Shown: piece by piece, positions 1 to 11,308 of the stretch
Position numbering within the stretch: the stretch's first letter is position 1
Layout of the letters: each line of letters opens with the position of its first letter
NCBI GenBank assembly: GCA_002751075.1
Contig: NAOQ01000007.1
Coordinates: forward strand, 116,515-149,855
DNA from: Ichthyophonus hoferi
Taxonomy: Eukaryota; Opisthokonta; Ichthyosporea; Ichthyophonida; Ichthyophonidae
DNA: 33,341 nucleotides
Direction: 5' to 3'
The notes under the pieces: model-generated
Database searches by the model: none
The model's input: only the letters and a program-made list of their open reading frames with translations
What the model was told of the DNA's origin: nothing
Made by a program: the position numbers and the translations under genes

Positions 1-12
1 GGGGAAACTCAC

Positions 13-682
13 CTGGTGCAGCTTAGGACCTCGACTCCCATCCAAACCTTCATTGCTCTTAACATACGATTGTGACTGCAATGCCCCTCCTGCCCTGGGG
101 ACCCTTCCTCGGTTGGAAGGGGGCGAGTGCATCTCATCACTCGCTCCCGTATTGGTTGATCGAGGTAGGTCCTTGTTCGACCCTAGACTGCTACAGGAAT
201 AATAAACAGGACATGTATGTATGTGCGTGTAGGATAGAGGGAGAGAGGGCAGGCTGATTAGAGCAATCTAAATAACCACCCAGGGGTAGGACCTGTAGAG
301 CTAGTAGTCCATTACAGCCCATGCTATAGTGGCAGGCACATTAACTTAGTAAGAAAGCATCACATACCTCAGCACCCGGCCCCCATTAATATTTCACAAG
401 GCATGTAAAGAAGAAAAACAAAGCAGGAAATTGGGCTGTATAATAATACTAAAGGCTATATATATATCACAAAGATCAAAGAAAGGATTAGAAGAAGAAA
501 CATAATGGTGAAAACTAAGCAAAATAAAAGCTATACTAAGGTACCTGGGGTAGAGAGTGGGTAGGAGACTTACTTAGGCTTAGATACTGTTCTCATCTTG
601 GGCGATCTGATTGGTTCTCCACGAGAGGTCGAACGATCTTTCTTCTCGCCCATTGGTCCATCGTAAGGTCGACATACCTCAT
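13..682 (-). CDS. C-terminal extension of the uridylyltransferase (exons 16-17)
   Basis: Exon 574-682 encodes EVCRPYDGPMGEKKDRSTSR followed by GEPIRSPKMRTVSKP. Exon 13-190 encodes a serine-, glycine- and asparagine-rich stretch that includes SQSYVKSNEGLDGSRGPKLH. The first exon ends on a textbook GTAAGT donor in phase 2. The second starts after TTCCTGTAG with the one base needed, and it ends on GTGAGT. Composition is basic and S/P-rich with no recognisable domain, as expected of a disordered tail. This tail takes the protein at least 100 residues past the end of the Cid1-like core. It could carry RNA- or partner-binding motifs, but none is identifiable. Confidence 0.75.
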
Positions 683-3600
683 CTATGATGGAATATCACA
701 TCAAAATACATACCCGCCAATTATAAACACAGATACTCTTATTGGGTAATATTGCACCTAGTTACTATAAGGCAAGCAGCCCCATCCTTCCCTCTCTGTA
801 TGTCTTCTATACCCTACTGCTTTCCTCTCTCACACTACAGTACTATTACTTCAACAGGTCTCCACATCCATATAATCCAATGCACAGTTAGAAATAGGAA
901 AGGGAAGATGGCATGACAATGTACCAATAGAGCCGCCACATCCCAGTACCCGGAACGCTCTCATAAATTCACCGCGAATATCGTAGAGTCTACAGGGGGA
1001 GGGTAGGAGTGAGAAGGTGTGTTGTGGTGGTGGAGGGGGGGGTGGATGAAGGGAGAGAGGGGAGACAGGCTAGAAACAGGGGTCAAGATAAGGCCTCTTA
1101 GTACACAGTAGGGGGGAGCCATGGGGGAGAGAGGGGCATAATGCTCCGGCAGGCCTAGGATGCAATCTAGCTCTAAGGGGGGAGGCAAAGGGAGAAGGCA
1201 GGGGAGTACCGGGGGCCCTACGTATTCTTATCGGCCAGGCGCCCTAGGTTATGAGATATTTCAAAGGGATCTTCAATACAAAGCCAAAACCGGTCCTTTT
1301 TGGTATTGTGCTGTAGGAAAATAAAAAGAGAATTAGTAGAAGAAGGGACGGTCAATAGAAAGAAAAGAGATAAAATAAAGTATTATTAGACCAGCAGTGT
1401 AGAGTCCTAGGGGGTTAGCAAATAAAAAGGTAGGGTAGAAAGAGGATAAGGGAGCCATGCAGGAAGGGCTGCAGTATCTAGCCACAGGCACCTACCCGTA
1501 AGGTCCACTCCTTGTCTTTCTTCTCTAATAGGCTGGCTGTTCGTACACTAACCACATCCTGTGAACACCAATAGATTTAGCATAGGTGGGGGAGATGGTA
1601 GGGGGTGGACATTATGTGGGGAGAGCTGACATATCATTGACGAAATATCACTGATGCCGCTGACTTATAACCAATACATACACTTACTTGGGATTTGGCA
1701 AATGATGCATAGTTCCTATATAGAGTATGATATTGAACAATAATGAGGAAGTAGTGTGTGCAGGTGAAATGCAGTAAACCAATCAACTGGCATGTAGCCT
1801 CGGCTGATCAGTGGTGGCCGACACTGACGTCATTATGCACGCATGGGCATAGGTCCTATAGAGCGGTATATATATCACTTATATCACTGACATATATATC
1901 ATTGAGACGAATAGCGACTATGAAGCCCAGGCAAATAGGAACAATACTAGTAGCAAGTGCCTATAGTGTACTCAGAGCTAGTAGGAGAATGTACCCATTG
2001 GTATCCAAAGTTGTAGGCAAAGTGGTGGAAGAAGGCCAGCACTAGCTCTGCTAAGGTCTCATGATTGCGGGTATAGGGCCCATAGCCCATACGATAGACA
2101 GCCTCCTGTAGTGATAGGCCAAGAGTCAGCCGCCACCCTTTGTCATTGGTTAGCTGGTTATATATTACGTCATGACAAAGTGTCCCTAGAGTAAGCACAA
2201 ATGAACCAATGGGGACCCCACATCTCCCATATCATAGCTATTAATAGCATTGACAATAGGCTTATATGCCAGGCTAGGCCCGTCTCCCCCTTAAGACCCA
2301 CCCCTCTCTCCCTCTACACAGTGCAACCCTCGGCCTAAGCAGGGGCAGGGCTTACCAGGTCCTTCATGTAGTAGCAGTCGTAGTTGTTGATCATCACCTT
2401 GGGGCACTCGGTCTGCCCAGAAGGAGGGATGGCCTGCAGGTTGGGCAGAATGGGAATGGGACGGGTCTGGCAGAAGTGAACCGCCAATAGGACGTAGGCA
2501 TAGCTGTAAAATACCTGTTTTAGTAATCCAATAGCCATGCAGTTCCGCCCCTTATCTACCCACCCATTGGATGAATTCGTGAGAATAATAGGAGGGGAGT
2601 GAGAGGCCTACTGATAGTAATTATAAAGAGCCAATAGCAGGCAAGAGATTAAAAAACGACCTACCTGCTAAGAGTACCAGTATAGGGCTCGTTAATGGTA
2701 CGGCGCTTGGCCCAGATCTTAATTAATCGTGATAGATCTACCACTCGTCTGGCCAATAAAGGCAGAAGTCAGTAATTGAGATAATTTGTATCTATATATG
2801 GCTTAACTATGTGTCACAGCTAGCCACTCAGGGTAATTAAGGACCAGCCAATAGCATCCCACTAGTAACGTATTACCATGTCATTCCCCAGTGGCAAATG
2901 ACATCATTGGGTCATGATGTCCTAACGCCAGGAAATAGCCTAAAATAGACTATGATCGCATGCATGCAATTAATTATCGAACAATGGGAATGTGCAGATA
3001 AGGGTTCCCATATAAGGCAAAAAGTTGGTTGCTACCAAATCATTTGTAAAACAATGAGCCGATCAATCAACTCTCCTGATATATCAGAAAGACATGATGG
3101 CAAGACCCATATATGGTATAGACGGATTAGACGGACACTATCCCCTACATGTAGGTATGCAGAGAGGGGGAGGTGAGAGAATACATACTGATCGATGTTA
3201 CCATACATGGCCAGGAACTCTGTATTGTTGACGGCAAGATAGTTGTTGAGGCAGATATCCACGGGAATGCCCCTGATAGACAGACCATTGTAAATAGATA
3301 TATGCATAGGTAGAGACCTATCATGCCATGCCTGCATGTTTGCATATCTACGCGCATATGCATTAAAAGATGAAGATGCTTGTATGTACACACTATCCAT
3401 AATCAAAAAGTAAAGAAGAAAGAATATTCTTACGTGTCACAGTCCTTGAATTTCACAATGGGTACCCGAGCATCAGGTAAAGGGAGAATATCCAGCATAC
3501 CAACTGGATGGACCACAGCCATGAGTGATATGCCATCAATCACACCATCTAAGTATCACATAGTAGCCCAGTAGAGTAATCTCGGTATTGTATGTTCTCT

Positions 3601-6600
3601 TCTTATGTCAAGCCAGTATGTTTTGATTGGGCTAAACCAATAGGTAATTCTATATATTGAAGGACCCAATCATCTATCTAAGCTCATGGGATATTACAAT
3701 TTATATGTTTAACTATATACTAGTATACTATATAATGCTCACTTCATATACTAATGGGTGGGGTGTACCTACCAGTCTCAAGGAATTCAGCCAATCGGGT
3801 GACAATACCAGCTGGGGTCTCATCCTCACTCAGTTCATGAAAGAGGCACATGTCAATATCGGCCCCACACAGGCCAAAGTGGTTGCCACTGGACCCATAG
3901 AGCTTCACCCTTGCATCTACGCGGGGGGTGTGGTTGAGAACACATCGTACAGGATAAGAATTGAAAACCAATCATATGCATTCATGATCTAGCTCCTGCT
4001 ACTACCAAAAATCCTTATCCAATCATCATCTAGAGGGTCCCTTCTACATAGAGACCAGACATCACGCCTGTTACGGCACAAGTATGTTGTCTTTATTGCA
4101 CTATCCATTCTACATACAGACTACATACAGCATGCAGAGGTGGTTAACATCTCCTGCACGCAGCCTCTCATTCTATATGCATATTAGTAATGACTCCTAC
4201 ATAGCCAAGCCCATGCCATGCAACAAAACATGGGAGTAAAGAGGAGAAAACAACAAGAAAGAAAAAACACGAAAGGAAAGAAAGGGAGGGGGCCTACCAG
4301 GCCAGGCCACCTGAACCAGGCACTGGATCTTGTGGGACAGTTGGTTGCGCATGTTGATTTCATGCTGCTGGGGTGCAATGCGGGACAACATATCTAGCAG
4401 AGGGAAAGCATACACCTTAGTATCCTAATATGGTCATGGTCCCGCCTATCCCGCTAGACAAACACCACATATGATAGCCGCACATCCAACCACATATCAT
4501 TATCTTCCCTCCTTTCTCCTATACATCCCCCTCAACCTACTTTGAATCTGATCATCCAACTCCCTCAGGCGATAGGATGAGAAGTCAGGGAGGGGCTTAG
4601 GAGAGCGTTTAGGCCTACAAAAACCAGTGTTAGTAGGATCAGGTTTAAAGCTAGCCAGTAGTATGGTGTGGTTTAAAGGCTAGCCAGTCCGGTGAAGGCC
4701 TATAAGCTATAATCCTTCATTTCCTCCAATCATAACGCAGAGCATAGCGCTTCTTAATATTTACTGTAAACCGATTGAATGCCTATCCTTTATTGACGAC
4801 ACATCATGTGTGCATCAGTCAGTCTCCAGAAGCAAGGAAAATGAAAGTAAAAGAACACAATAGGAACACGGGAGGTAGCCAAGGGCAACCTAGTTATAGC
4901 TGCCGCCCTGCATGAGAGGACTACAGAGGGACACCTACCTTGGTGCTTCCTGATCGTCCCCTATATCTTCCTTATCTAACTCCCTTCGGTTATCCCTACC
5001 CCTCCCCTCTCCCTCGTCAGTCCTCCCATTTCCAGGGGGGCCTCTATTAGCCAATAGCCTTTCTCCGTCATCCTTTCCGTTATTACCAGGATAACCGTCA
5101 TTTCGTTGGCGCTCAACTGCATTGCCACCAATGATATTCTGTGGTTGGCCTATGGCGTATGGAGAAGGCATGTTATTGGGGCCACTATTGCCAAAGGGCC
5201 CGTCATTGTGGCTAGAATGCAAGGGCATGGAATAGGTATGGCGGTGTTGCGATGGTCTGGCTGCATGCTGGCCTTCTCCAGCCATGTCAGGGAAGAACCG
5301 GCTAAAGGAGTTTGAGTCCCCTCGCTGATTATGATACCCAGCCGAAAGAGGCCCACTACTGCCAGTCCCTCCCCCTCTCATGCCTCGTTCAGAGGCATAA
5401 GACGGAGAAAGGTCACCTGACGAGCTGGGTCGGTACCGCGATGGGAGAGGAAGGCGGGAGGGCCCTTGTTGAGTATTGGAGAAAAACATGTTGAGGGTAG
5501 AATCCGAGGGAGAGGGGTCGTTCTGTATCGGGAGTGGGCTTTAGTTATATATGTATAGGGCGAGGTGAGTGTCTAAAAAGACAGGGGACTTAGCTTATTA
5601 ATATACTAATATACCTATGCACATAGGACGGATTGCCATGGGAAGCAAACCAAGAGAAGGGGGCGGCATACCTACTAACAGAGTGACAGCTCACCAGCAC
5701 TAACCTGTATATTTGCCTTTTCATTGGTCTCCCTTGCCTTGGCAAAGAATGCCTCCACACTATCTCCTGAACCTATTGACTGGTGACCTGCATGGCCTCC
5801 CATGTCATCCCCCGATGGGAAGAACCGGCTGTGAAGATTGTCCTGATTGGAGGATCGCCTGGGAAACGGTGGCTCGCTCTTTGCCATAGGTCCACCTGGA
5901 GCCATTCCGATTGAATGCATGGCCGTTTCCTCTGGATCTAGCACACGTGGCGGACCTGGGCCAGTGCCCTCTTTCAGATGTAGGACATTCTTAAGATACA
6001 TCTCCAGCCCCACACTGCCCCGCCCCAAGCCTCCTGAGTAGTGTGTGGTGTAGGATGGCTGGTGGGGGCCAGGCTGGGACGGTGGGTGGGTGAGGGGGTT
6101 GGACGCAGACCTGCCGTAGTAGTTGTCCGCCCCTGGCTGGTGGTTCTGGCCATATGAGGGTAAAGGGGTGGAGAAGGGGTTGGAGAAAGGCGAGGTCGTG
6201 GGGGGCGGGGTGCCTTTCTATTGGTCAAAGGAGGGAGGAAGGGGCTAGATGGTCAGATATATATACACAGTCCCTACAAGAGGCAATAAGGCAGAATAGC
6301 CTACGGTAATGCGGACAGACGACAGCTGTACAAGTAATATACAGTGCAAGTATATAGAGGAGGCAAGGATAGGGGCCTAACTAGAGGAATACAATAGAGT
6401 GAAGAGAGGATGATAAGAACCCATTGAGGTGGCAGATATTAGTATATGTGACGGAGGGAAGATGATGAGTGGTATGAGCAAAGAAATACATCACGTAGGT
6501 TACCATGACAATACAAACCTGGGCAGATACAGGAAGGGGTACGCTCATTGGGCCATCATAAGACATGTTAGAGGACTGTGATTGGGACTGCCCACCAAAG

Positions 6601-7360
6601 GAGGAGAAGAATGATTGCATGTGGGCAGGTAGGTCCGCCTCATTTTGAGAATGACCCTGGAATAGGGTGTGAAGAAAGAGGAAGGGATGAGCGTAGTGAA
6701 AAGGGGAGGGGGAGGGATGAGAGAAGTGGGCAAGGAGTAGAGAGCCCACAGTAAAGATAGGTGGGTATGGTGTAGGTGCGAAATAGGAGGGACCTGTTAG
6801 TAGCAAGAAGAGGAGGGGCATAGAGGCCATTGTGGCCTGGCTAGTATACATAGCAAATAATAAATAGAGAAATAGGAAGCATTGGTCTGCATGTAAACTG
6901 GTGTAAAGATGGTTAGATAGTTTATAACAGATAGAAAGACTAAGGTATGTGTGAGGGCAAGAGGAGAGAGGGTTTAAATATATGCTCTCAGTATAGAGTT
7001 AGGATGTGTAGGTTGGTGTGCGACAAGTATGTCTTGAGGCTATGGAGGTGTGTTATCGCCTAGGTCCTAAAACATGTAACCCCATATAATTGTGTGGTTT
7101 TAGTATTGCTATGGCAACAATAAGGACGTAAATGTTGCCCTGTCTTATAGTATGTGGCAGAAAAATCTGTACAAGGGTATATGAAGGGAGGCCCCTTAAA
7201 GGGTATAACAGTGCAGGTAGACGCCCCATGCATAATATGCATAGAGAGAGATGCAAGGGGCCAAAGTGCGTGATCCTTGGCATACTAATAGCCGTCAATC
7301 CCACAGCACATATTCCAAGTTCTGACCTAAAGGCCTTGTAGCTCTTACCTGACTAGCCAT
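13..7360 (-). CDS. Cid1-type terminal uridylyltransferase, 17 exons, 3' end outside window
   Basis: This gene encodes a non-canonical nucleotidyltransferase predicted to add uridines to RNA 3' ends. Minus-strand exons in order: 7349-7360, 6519-6656, 5705-6217, 4939-5522, 4541-4614, 4298-4393, 3773-3916, 3434-3503, 3189-3272, 2665-2748, 2356-2503, 1995-2105, 1496-1558, 1222-1310, 925-989, 574-682, 13-190. They total 2562 nt, or 854 codons with no stop, and every junction is GT-AG and phase-matched. Residues 1-415 are low-complexity. About 416-545 hold the GSS and DxD nucleotidyltransferase motifs, followed by the central and PAP-associated domains to about 755, then a basic tail. The start ATG has a good context (A at -3, G at +4) and lies in an exon giving only MASQ. 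The last visible exon ends in a GTGAGT donor, so the gene continues left. The family is certain; UTP preference is inferred from one histidine. Confidence 0.93.
191..573. other. Intron of the uridylyltransferase gene
   Basis: This 383-nt intron has a GTAAGT donor and a TTCCTGTAG acceptor on the minus strand. The middle (about 405-540) is A-rich on the plus strand. I see no other gene or RNA in it. Confidence 0.7.
925..2105 (-). CDS. PAP-associated domain of the uridylyltransferase (exons 12-15)
   Basis: The exons are 1995-2105, 1496-1558, 1222-1310 and 925-989. They encode NHETLAELVLAFFHHFAYNF (nucleotide-recognition helix), DVVSVRTASLLEKKDKEW, RFWLCIEDPFEISHNLGR and LYDIRGEFMRAFRVL. The last two closely follow the C-terminal core of fission yeast Cid1 as I recall it (CIEDPFEISHN and IRGEFM). 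The histidine of ISHNLGR, about residue 727, matches the position known in Cid1 to favour UTP over ATP, so a uridylyltransferase is more likely than a poly(A) polymerase. The 3' border at 925 uses a GTACAT donor; an earlier GTACTG at 949 would drop the conserved VL, so I rejected it. Acceptor and donor phases agree with both neighbours. Confidence 0.92.
2356..4614 (-). CDS. Catalytic nucleotidyltransferase and central domain of the uridylyltransferase (exons 5-11)
   Basis: The exons are 4541-4614, 4298-4393, 3773-3916, 3434-3503, 3189-3272, 2665-2748 and 2356-2503. The domain opens with a helical lead-in (YRLRELDDQIQNMLSRIAP). Next comes the nucleotidyltransferase signature KLYGSSGNHFGLCGADID, whose two metal-binding aspartates are about D492 and D494. 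DARVPIVKF follows, then the third catalytic aspartate, about D549, in PVDICLNNYLAVNNT. The central domain shows IKIWAKRRTINEPYTGTLSS and SYAYVLLAVHFCQTR. All are hallmark motifs of the Cid1/TUT/URT1 family. For the exon at 3434-3503 I chose the acceptor that gives the family's usual spacing between LAEFLET and ARVPIVKF; a longer version to about 3548 is also open and in phase. All three catalytic aspartates are present, so the enzyme should be active. Confidence 0.94.
4939..7360 (-). CDS. N-terminal low-complexity part of the uridylyltransferase (exons 1-4)
   Basis: Exons 7349-7360, 6519-6656, 5705-6217 and 4939-5522 encode about 415 residues rich in S, G, P, N, Q and H, which look disordered. 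No folded domain is recognised. Two similar motifs stand out, HSRFFPSGDD near residue 181 and FSRFFPDMAGE in exon 4. Short predicted helices occur around MQSFFSSFGG, LEMYLKNVLHLKEG and VEAFFAKARETNEK. The last stretch (GRGRDNRRELDKEDIGDD) is charged. The exons belong to the same gene because each border is phase-matched (0-0-0-2) and no stop codon intervenes before the catalytic exons. An alternative is a separate upstream gene ending before 4939, but no stop or final-exon signal supports that. The first exon is the least certain, because it is 12 nt of coding sequence across a 692-nt intron. Confidence 0.78.
6657..7348. other. Long first intron of the uridylyltransferase gene
   Basis: This 692-nt interval lies between the exon that gives MASQ and the next exon. 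On the minus strand it has a GTAAGA donor and a long pyrimidine-rich run before the TTCCAG acceptor. Open frames across it are pyrimidine-tract artefacts. No RNA gene or repeat is seen. Confidence 0.6.
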
Positions 7361-9472
7361 CTTAGATGGTCCTGGTATAGCGTATATCCCCCTGTCTACC
7401 GCTGGAATCAACAATTAAAACTTGCCTCCACGGTGACAAAATGACTAATCTGTGATTGTTAAAAAGCAAAGGTAAATTTTCCTTGTTCTAGTCTGAGGCT
7501 ACTCTCTCGTTATCTTTCCCCACCAATTCTCCTCTTTTCTAGTGCGCACCTATACACACTTTAACCTAGTGGATTTGATGTAGTCACTGTAGTATATGAA
7601 AATTTTAAGCCCAATAAAAGTCCAAGATAATAATGGGGGGAAGAATAGAGACTGAGGTATGAAAAAATTATGAAATTATACTTGGTATTTGTGGCAACGC
7701 CAGCCTACTTTAGGGTTCTTCGTCCACAGATGTGTATAGGATCATAAGGCTGCCAAACGTAAGATACCGGCCCACTTGTACACTGAAAATATTGGTTATA
7801 ATAAAAAAGTATAAAGTATGTATTGAGTTATGTAATAATGAACAAAGCTAGTACCATAAAGAGATATCCAGCACTCCCAAACGGTATTGCAATTTTGCTG
7901 TAGGAAAAATAAACATATGTTAGGCCTTGGATAGAATGATGGAATAGAGTATTCCGAGCCTAATAAAGAGTCTAATTGGCCAATTGACGCACGAGCGGGT
8001 TGTAGGATTATACATGACATGGAGATTGATGACAAAACCAAGTATTTTTGTACCTTATGATAAATGGATTAAGTATTAACAATAATGAGAAAAATGAATA
8101 AGATATTGCAGGACTGCAAGATAACACAGGTATGGCATCAGAAATACAGTTAGTTATTACGTATAAACGGGTGATTATATATATTCGGATCAAAAATGGG
8201 TTGTGATCTTAACAAATTACCAATTATCCGACTACATGAATTTGTACCAATTATTTAGAACGCTGTGTAGGACAGGACGGCTCAGGAGTGGGAAAACAAT
8301 AGGCAATATATATGCGAGTATGTATGCATGTATATATATATATATATATATATCTCTAAACACAGTAATAATTCGGAATTTATGATGAAAAATTGTAAAC
8401 TATAGGTTGGAAGCAAGTGCGCATAGAAAGCAAAATACACCGAACTATATATAGTTTGGCGTATTATACTTTAGAATATAATAATGGGATTCCTAATTAA
8501 GTATTTGATTGATTCATATCCACAATTGATATTAAGCGTATGATAGCATGTCCCTTCTCATTTCGGGGTATATATAGTAAGAGGCAATGTAATTTTCATT
8601 ATGCTGCATGTGGTTGGAGGCATTCTAATTTTCTGACTTAAAATGTAGTCAATTATTTTGTTATACTACAACCCCTCTCAAGTAAACCAGGTTTATTTAG
8701 CATGCCCCCAAAATAATATATAATACTAAGTTTTTTTTAGGGTTGCATGATCTTCCCTTCACTTCATTATTTACTAATTACATTTTGTAAACATTATAGT
8801 TTAAAGTATATATTTTCTAAGTGACGACCCATGTATTACATCAATATAATATTTAGACTAATTTAATACCTATCTTCAACTGGACCATATGATTTTGTCA
8901 ATTTCCGGACTTTGGCTATGTTGATTATACCTTATTTTACAACAAATATATGTTCGGATATAATTCATTAAAACCATTCTAATATAAATAATTTTTTAAG
9001 TATAGCATGTTTTACAAAAAATTATATATATACATATATGTGTACATGGTATCAAACAGAATGCAAAGCGCGAGTTGGACTAAATGATCATTAGTACTAA
9101 TTTATCAAAAGCAATTCAATTGGTGAATCTTTATATTATGTTTTAACGTAATGATCAAGGTTGGGTTGAATATGAATGTCTTTGCCCACCAGGTCTTACA
9201 ATACTCAAAAAAAAAAAGAATTAATTTTTTTTCTTGTGATAAGAATAAAAAATTTGTTTAAACCAATTAAAGTACATAAATAGTTGCACAAACATTATAT
9301 ACACTCTAATGTATAGGTAATTGAAAAGAATAGATTGATCTTCAATTTTAACTGGTGATATTTAATTAACTGATAATTCAATCTAATGACCACCCAATTA
9401 GATAAATCAAACAATTTTTTCAAAGGTGAAGAAGCTCATATTTAATGTAGTAGCTAAATAAAACGGATTTTT
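7361..9472. other. AT-rich intergenic region upstream of the uridylyltransferase gene
   Basis: This region holds the presumed 5' leader and promoter of the uridylyltransferase gene (from 7361 upward) and then roughly 2 kb of AT-rich sequence. A pure TA run lies at 8331-8353. The few open frames are short, match no family I know, and carry no splice-phase support. I see no gene here. Confidence 0.6.
8331..8353. repeat. (TA)n microsatellite
   Basis: An uninterrupted TA dinucleotide run of about 23 bases. Confidence 0.95.
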
Positions 9473-9760
9473 ACATATTTTTATTGTTAAACAAGTTGGC
9501 AGGACTTGTCTTAGGCAAGATGCCTAATCAATGGGTTATCTTATCTGAACTCTAAACATGTGGTCTGAAATGGCTTATTACGTAGTCGCAGGACTTCTAC
9601 CATTGGCTGGTTCAATTTTGATAGATCATTTTAGATTGCCATTTAACACCAATGATTGCATGACTCTTTTCCCAAGCTACAGATGTAAAAATAATTGCTA
9701 ATGATATTAAACGAGTAGAGCTGAAACATCTTGATTAAGTAAAAAAATATTCCTGTTTTA
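9473..9760 (+). repeat. Dispersed repeat A, copy 1
   Basis: This roughly 290-bp block aligns by eye along its length with 12211-12505 in the same orientation. Shared stretches include CAGGACTTGTCTTAG, GATGCCTAATCAAT, AGTCGCAGGACTT and GATTGCCATTTAACACCAA. No coding potential is seen. It lies about 150 bp before the left LTR of the Copia fossil. Copies differ at perhaps one base in five, so they are not recent. The class is unknown; it could be an old LTR, a non-autonomous DNA element, or part of a larger repeat. Confidence 0.8.
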
Positions 9761-9909
9761 AAACTCACTCTTGGCCTAGGCGGATTATTTCATCTAGGGC
9801 ATAAAGATTATGAATTAGGAATATGAAAAGAACCTTAGCATGGAGACTGCTTTACTGTAAGCTTCTCACTCACGAAATGAACCAGATATTTCCTGATGAC
9901 ATTCGAAAG

Positions 9910-10300
9910 TGACCAAAACATTCATGACGATCCCGCTCATTGCTCATTCTTTTTTTATTATTTATTCCATGGTATATTATATTTGTATATTACTGATTTT
10001 AGTGTTTAATTCTATAATGCTGACAATTCAATTGATTCACACAATAAATTTGAACAATAATTAGTTAGTAGCATGTCTTTCATAACTAGGTTAAATTGAT
10101 TTCTTGATTTATTGATTTATCAATACATATTATGCAAGCACATACATGGATTAGAGCCATACAAATGAGGACACGATAGAACAGGATTATTGAGATTAAA
10201 TCGGACAATTTTAGTGGGGACAAACTACACTATTTCTATGCAGTCTTTGTATACGATTTTCTCAAACATTTTTTTCTTTTATCAAAGACACAATGCAAAT
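9910..10300 (+). repeat. Left LTR of the short Copia fossil
   Basis: This direct repeat matches 11309-11705. It begins near TGACCAAAACATTCATGACG and ends in ATCAAAG-rich sequence. The edges are approximate because the two copies have drifted. Confidence 0.7.
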
Positions 10301-10964
10301 TTGATCAGGGTTATGGACTTCCAACACAATCACTGCTGAACACTGCTGAAAAAAATCATGGCGACTAAGCAACAGTTAGACAACACGGCCAAGAAGTTTA
10401 TCCACTGATGCTTCCAAGAAAAGGAAATCACTCTCAAACGCTAATAGGACGTCGAAACCATGCACGAGAAGCTCCTTCTTCAATATGACTAGCTAATAGC
10501 AACTCTAGCCACTGCGCATGCAGCTCAACAAATAGCCACTCTAGCCACTGAATGGCTAGCCCAAAAGACGGCAACCATAGCTGCTGAACATGCAAAACAG
10601 CAGGCAGCAACTCTAATCGCACAATACTCAGCACAACACATCATATGCCAGTAAACAAACAACTAATCCTGCCGGTCTCCCTTATCATCAAATTGGGATA
10701 CTGCCAGTGGGGGAGCTTCAACATTTACCAGCAAATAACGATCAGCATCAAGAAGAAACGGACCACTTGGACAAAGGTATTCCGATCTAGAAAACAAGGA
10801 AACCAAGTCACTATGTGCCATTGACTACCAGATCAGGGACTACACACCCTGTGGCCCCTCACAAAATGATTCAGCAAGTGACATTTATTGCAGCGTACTT
10901 TCAACAGGTGACTCACATCACTGCCAATTGAAATGGACTAGGCTTTGATTCAGGACGTTTATTA

Positions 10965-11198
10965 TTATATGGAGACAAAACTTCAGCTATCCGTTTGAGC
11001 TCCCGTGAATGCATAACTAAAAATACGCGTCACATTGCGGTAAGATTGTTTTACATCAGGAAGACTGTCAGCAATAATGAAGTGGAAGTGAGAGGGATAT
11101 CCAGCAAGGACCAGGCGGCCGGCTGCCTCACTAAGTGCCAAGGACCGCATCCCTTTCAACAAGCCAAACATTTTCTTTTCCTGACCTCTGGATTTTAA
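10965..11198 (+). mobile_element. Copia RNase H remnant
   Basis: The plus-strand frame reads YGDKTSAIRL, then KNTRHIAVRLFYIRKTVSNN, EVEVRGISSKDQAAGCLTK and FQQAKHF. This is the C-terminal end of a Ty1/Copia polyprotein, equivalent to the canonical D-N-x-(S/G)-A, R-x-K-H-I-x-x-x-x-H-x-I-R and D-x-x-A-D-x-x-T-K motifs. It is a fossil part of the element at 9910-11705. Confidence 0.88.
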
Positions 11199-11308
11199 CT
11201 TTATGTGACCCCAGGCACCCCTGGCGAACGTGGGGAATTATACCAGAACCGTCACAAACATTTCTCTTCTACAACTTCAAAATTTAGGTTATTAAGCTTG
11301 TGGAGGAT

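Noticed and set aside
961-1188. 75-codon minus-strand frame rich in P and S
   Set aside because: It is intron sequence (pyrimidine tract) between two phase-matched uridylyltransferase exons. Only its last part overlaps the true exon, which is read in another frame.
5975-5998. YLKNVLHL considered as an eIF4E-binding motif (Y-x4-L-hydrophobic)
   Set aside because: The residue after the leucine is histidine, so the canonical pattern is not met.
6657-6851. Minus-strand extension of exon 2 that would start with MYTSQATMAS and contain a hydrophobic segment
   Set aside because: The added stretch is an F/P/L/H-rich pyrimidine tract typical of an intron end. A clean TTCCAG acceptor separates it from the real exon.
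10434-10634. 66-codon minus-strand frame rich in L and W
   Set aside because: It is the antisense shadow of the gag-like alanine/glutamine-rich stretch of the Copia fossil.
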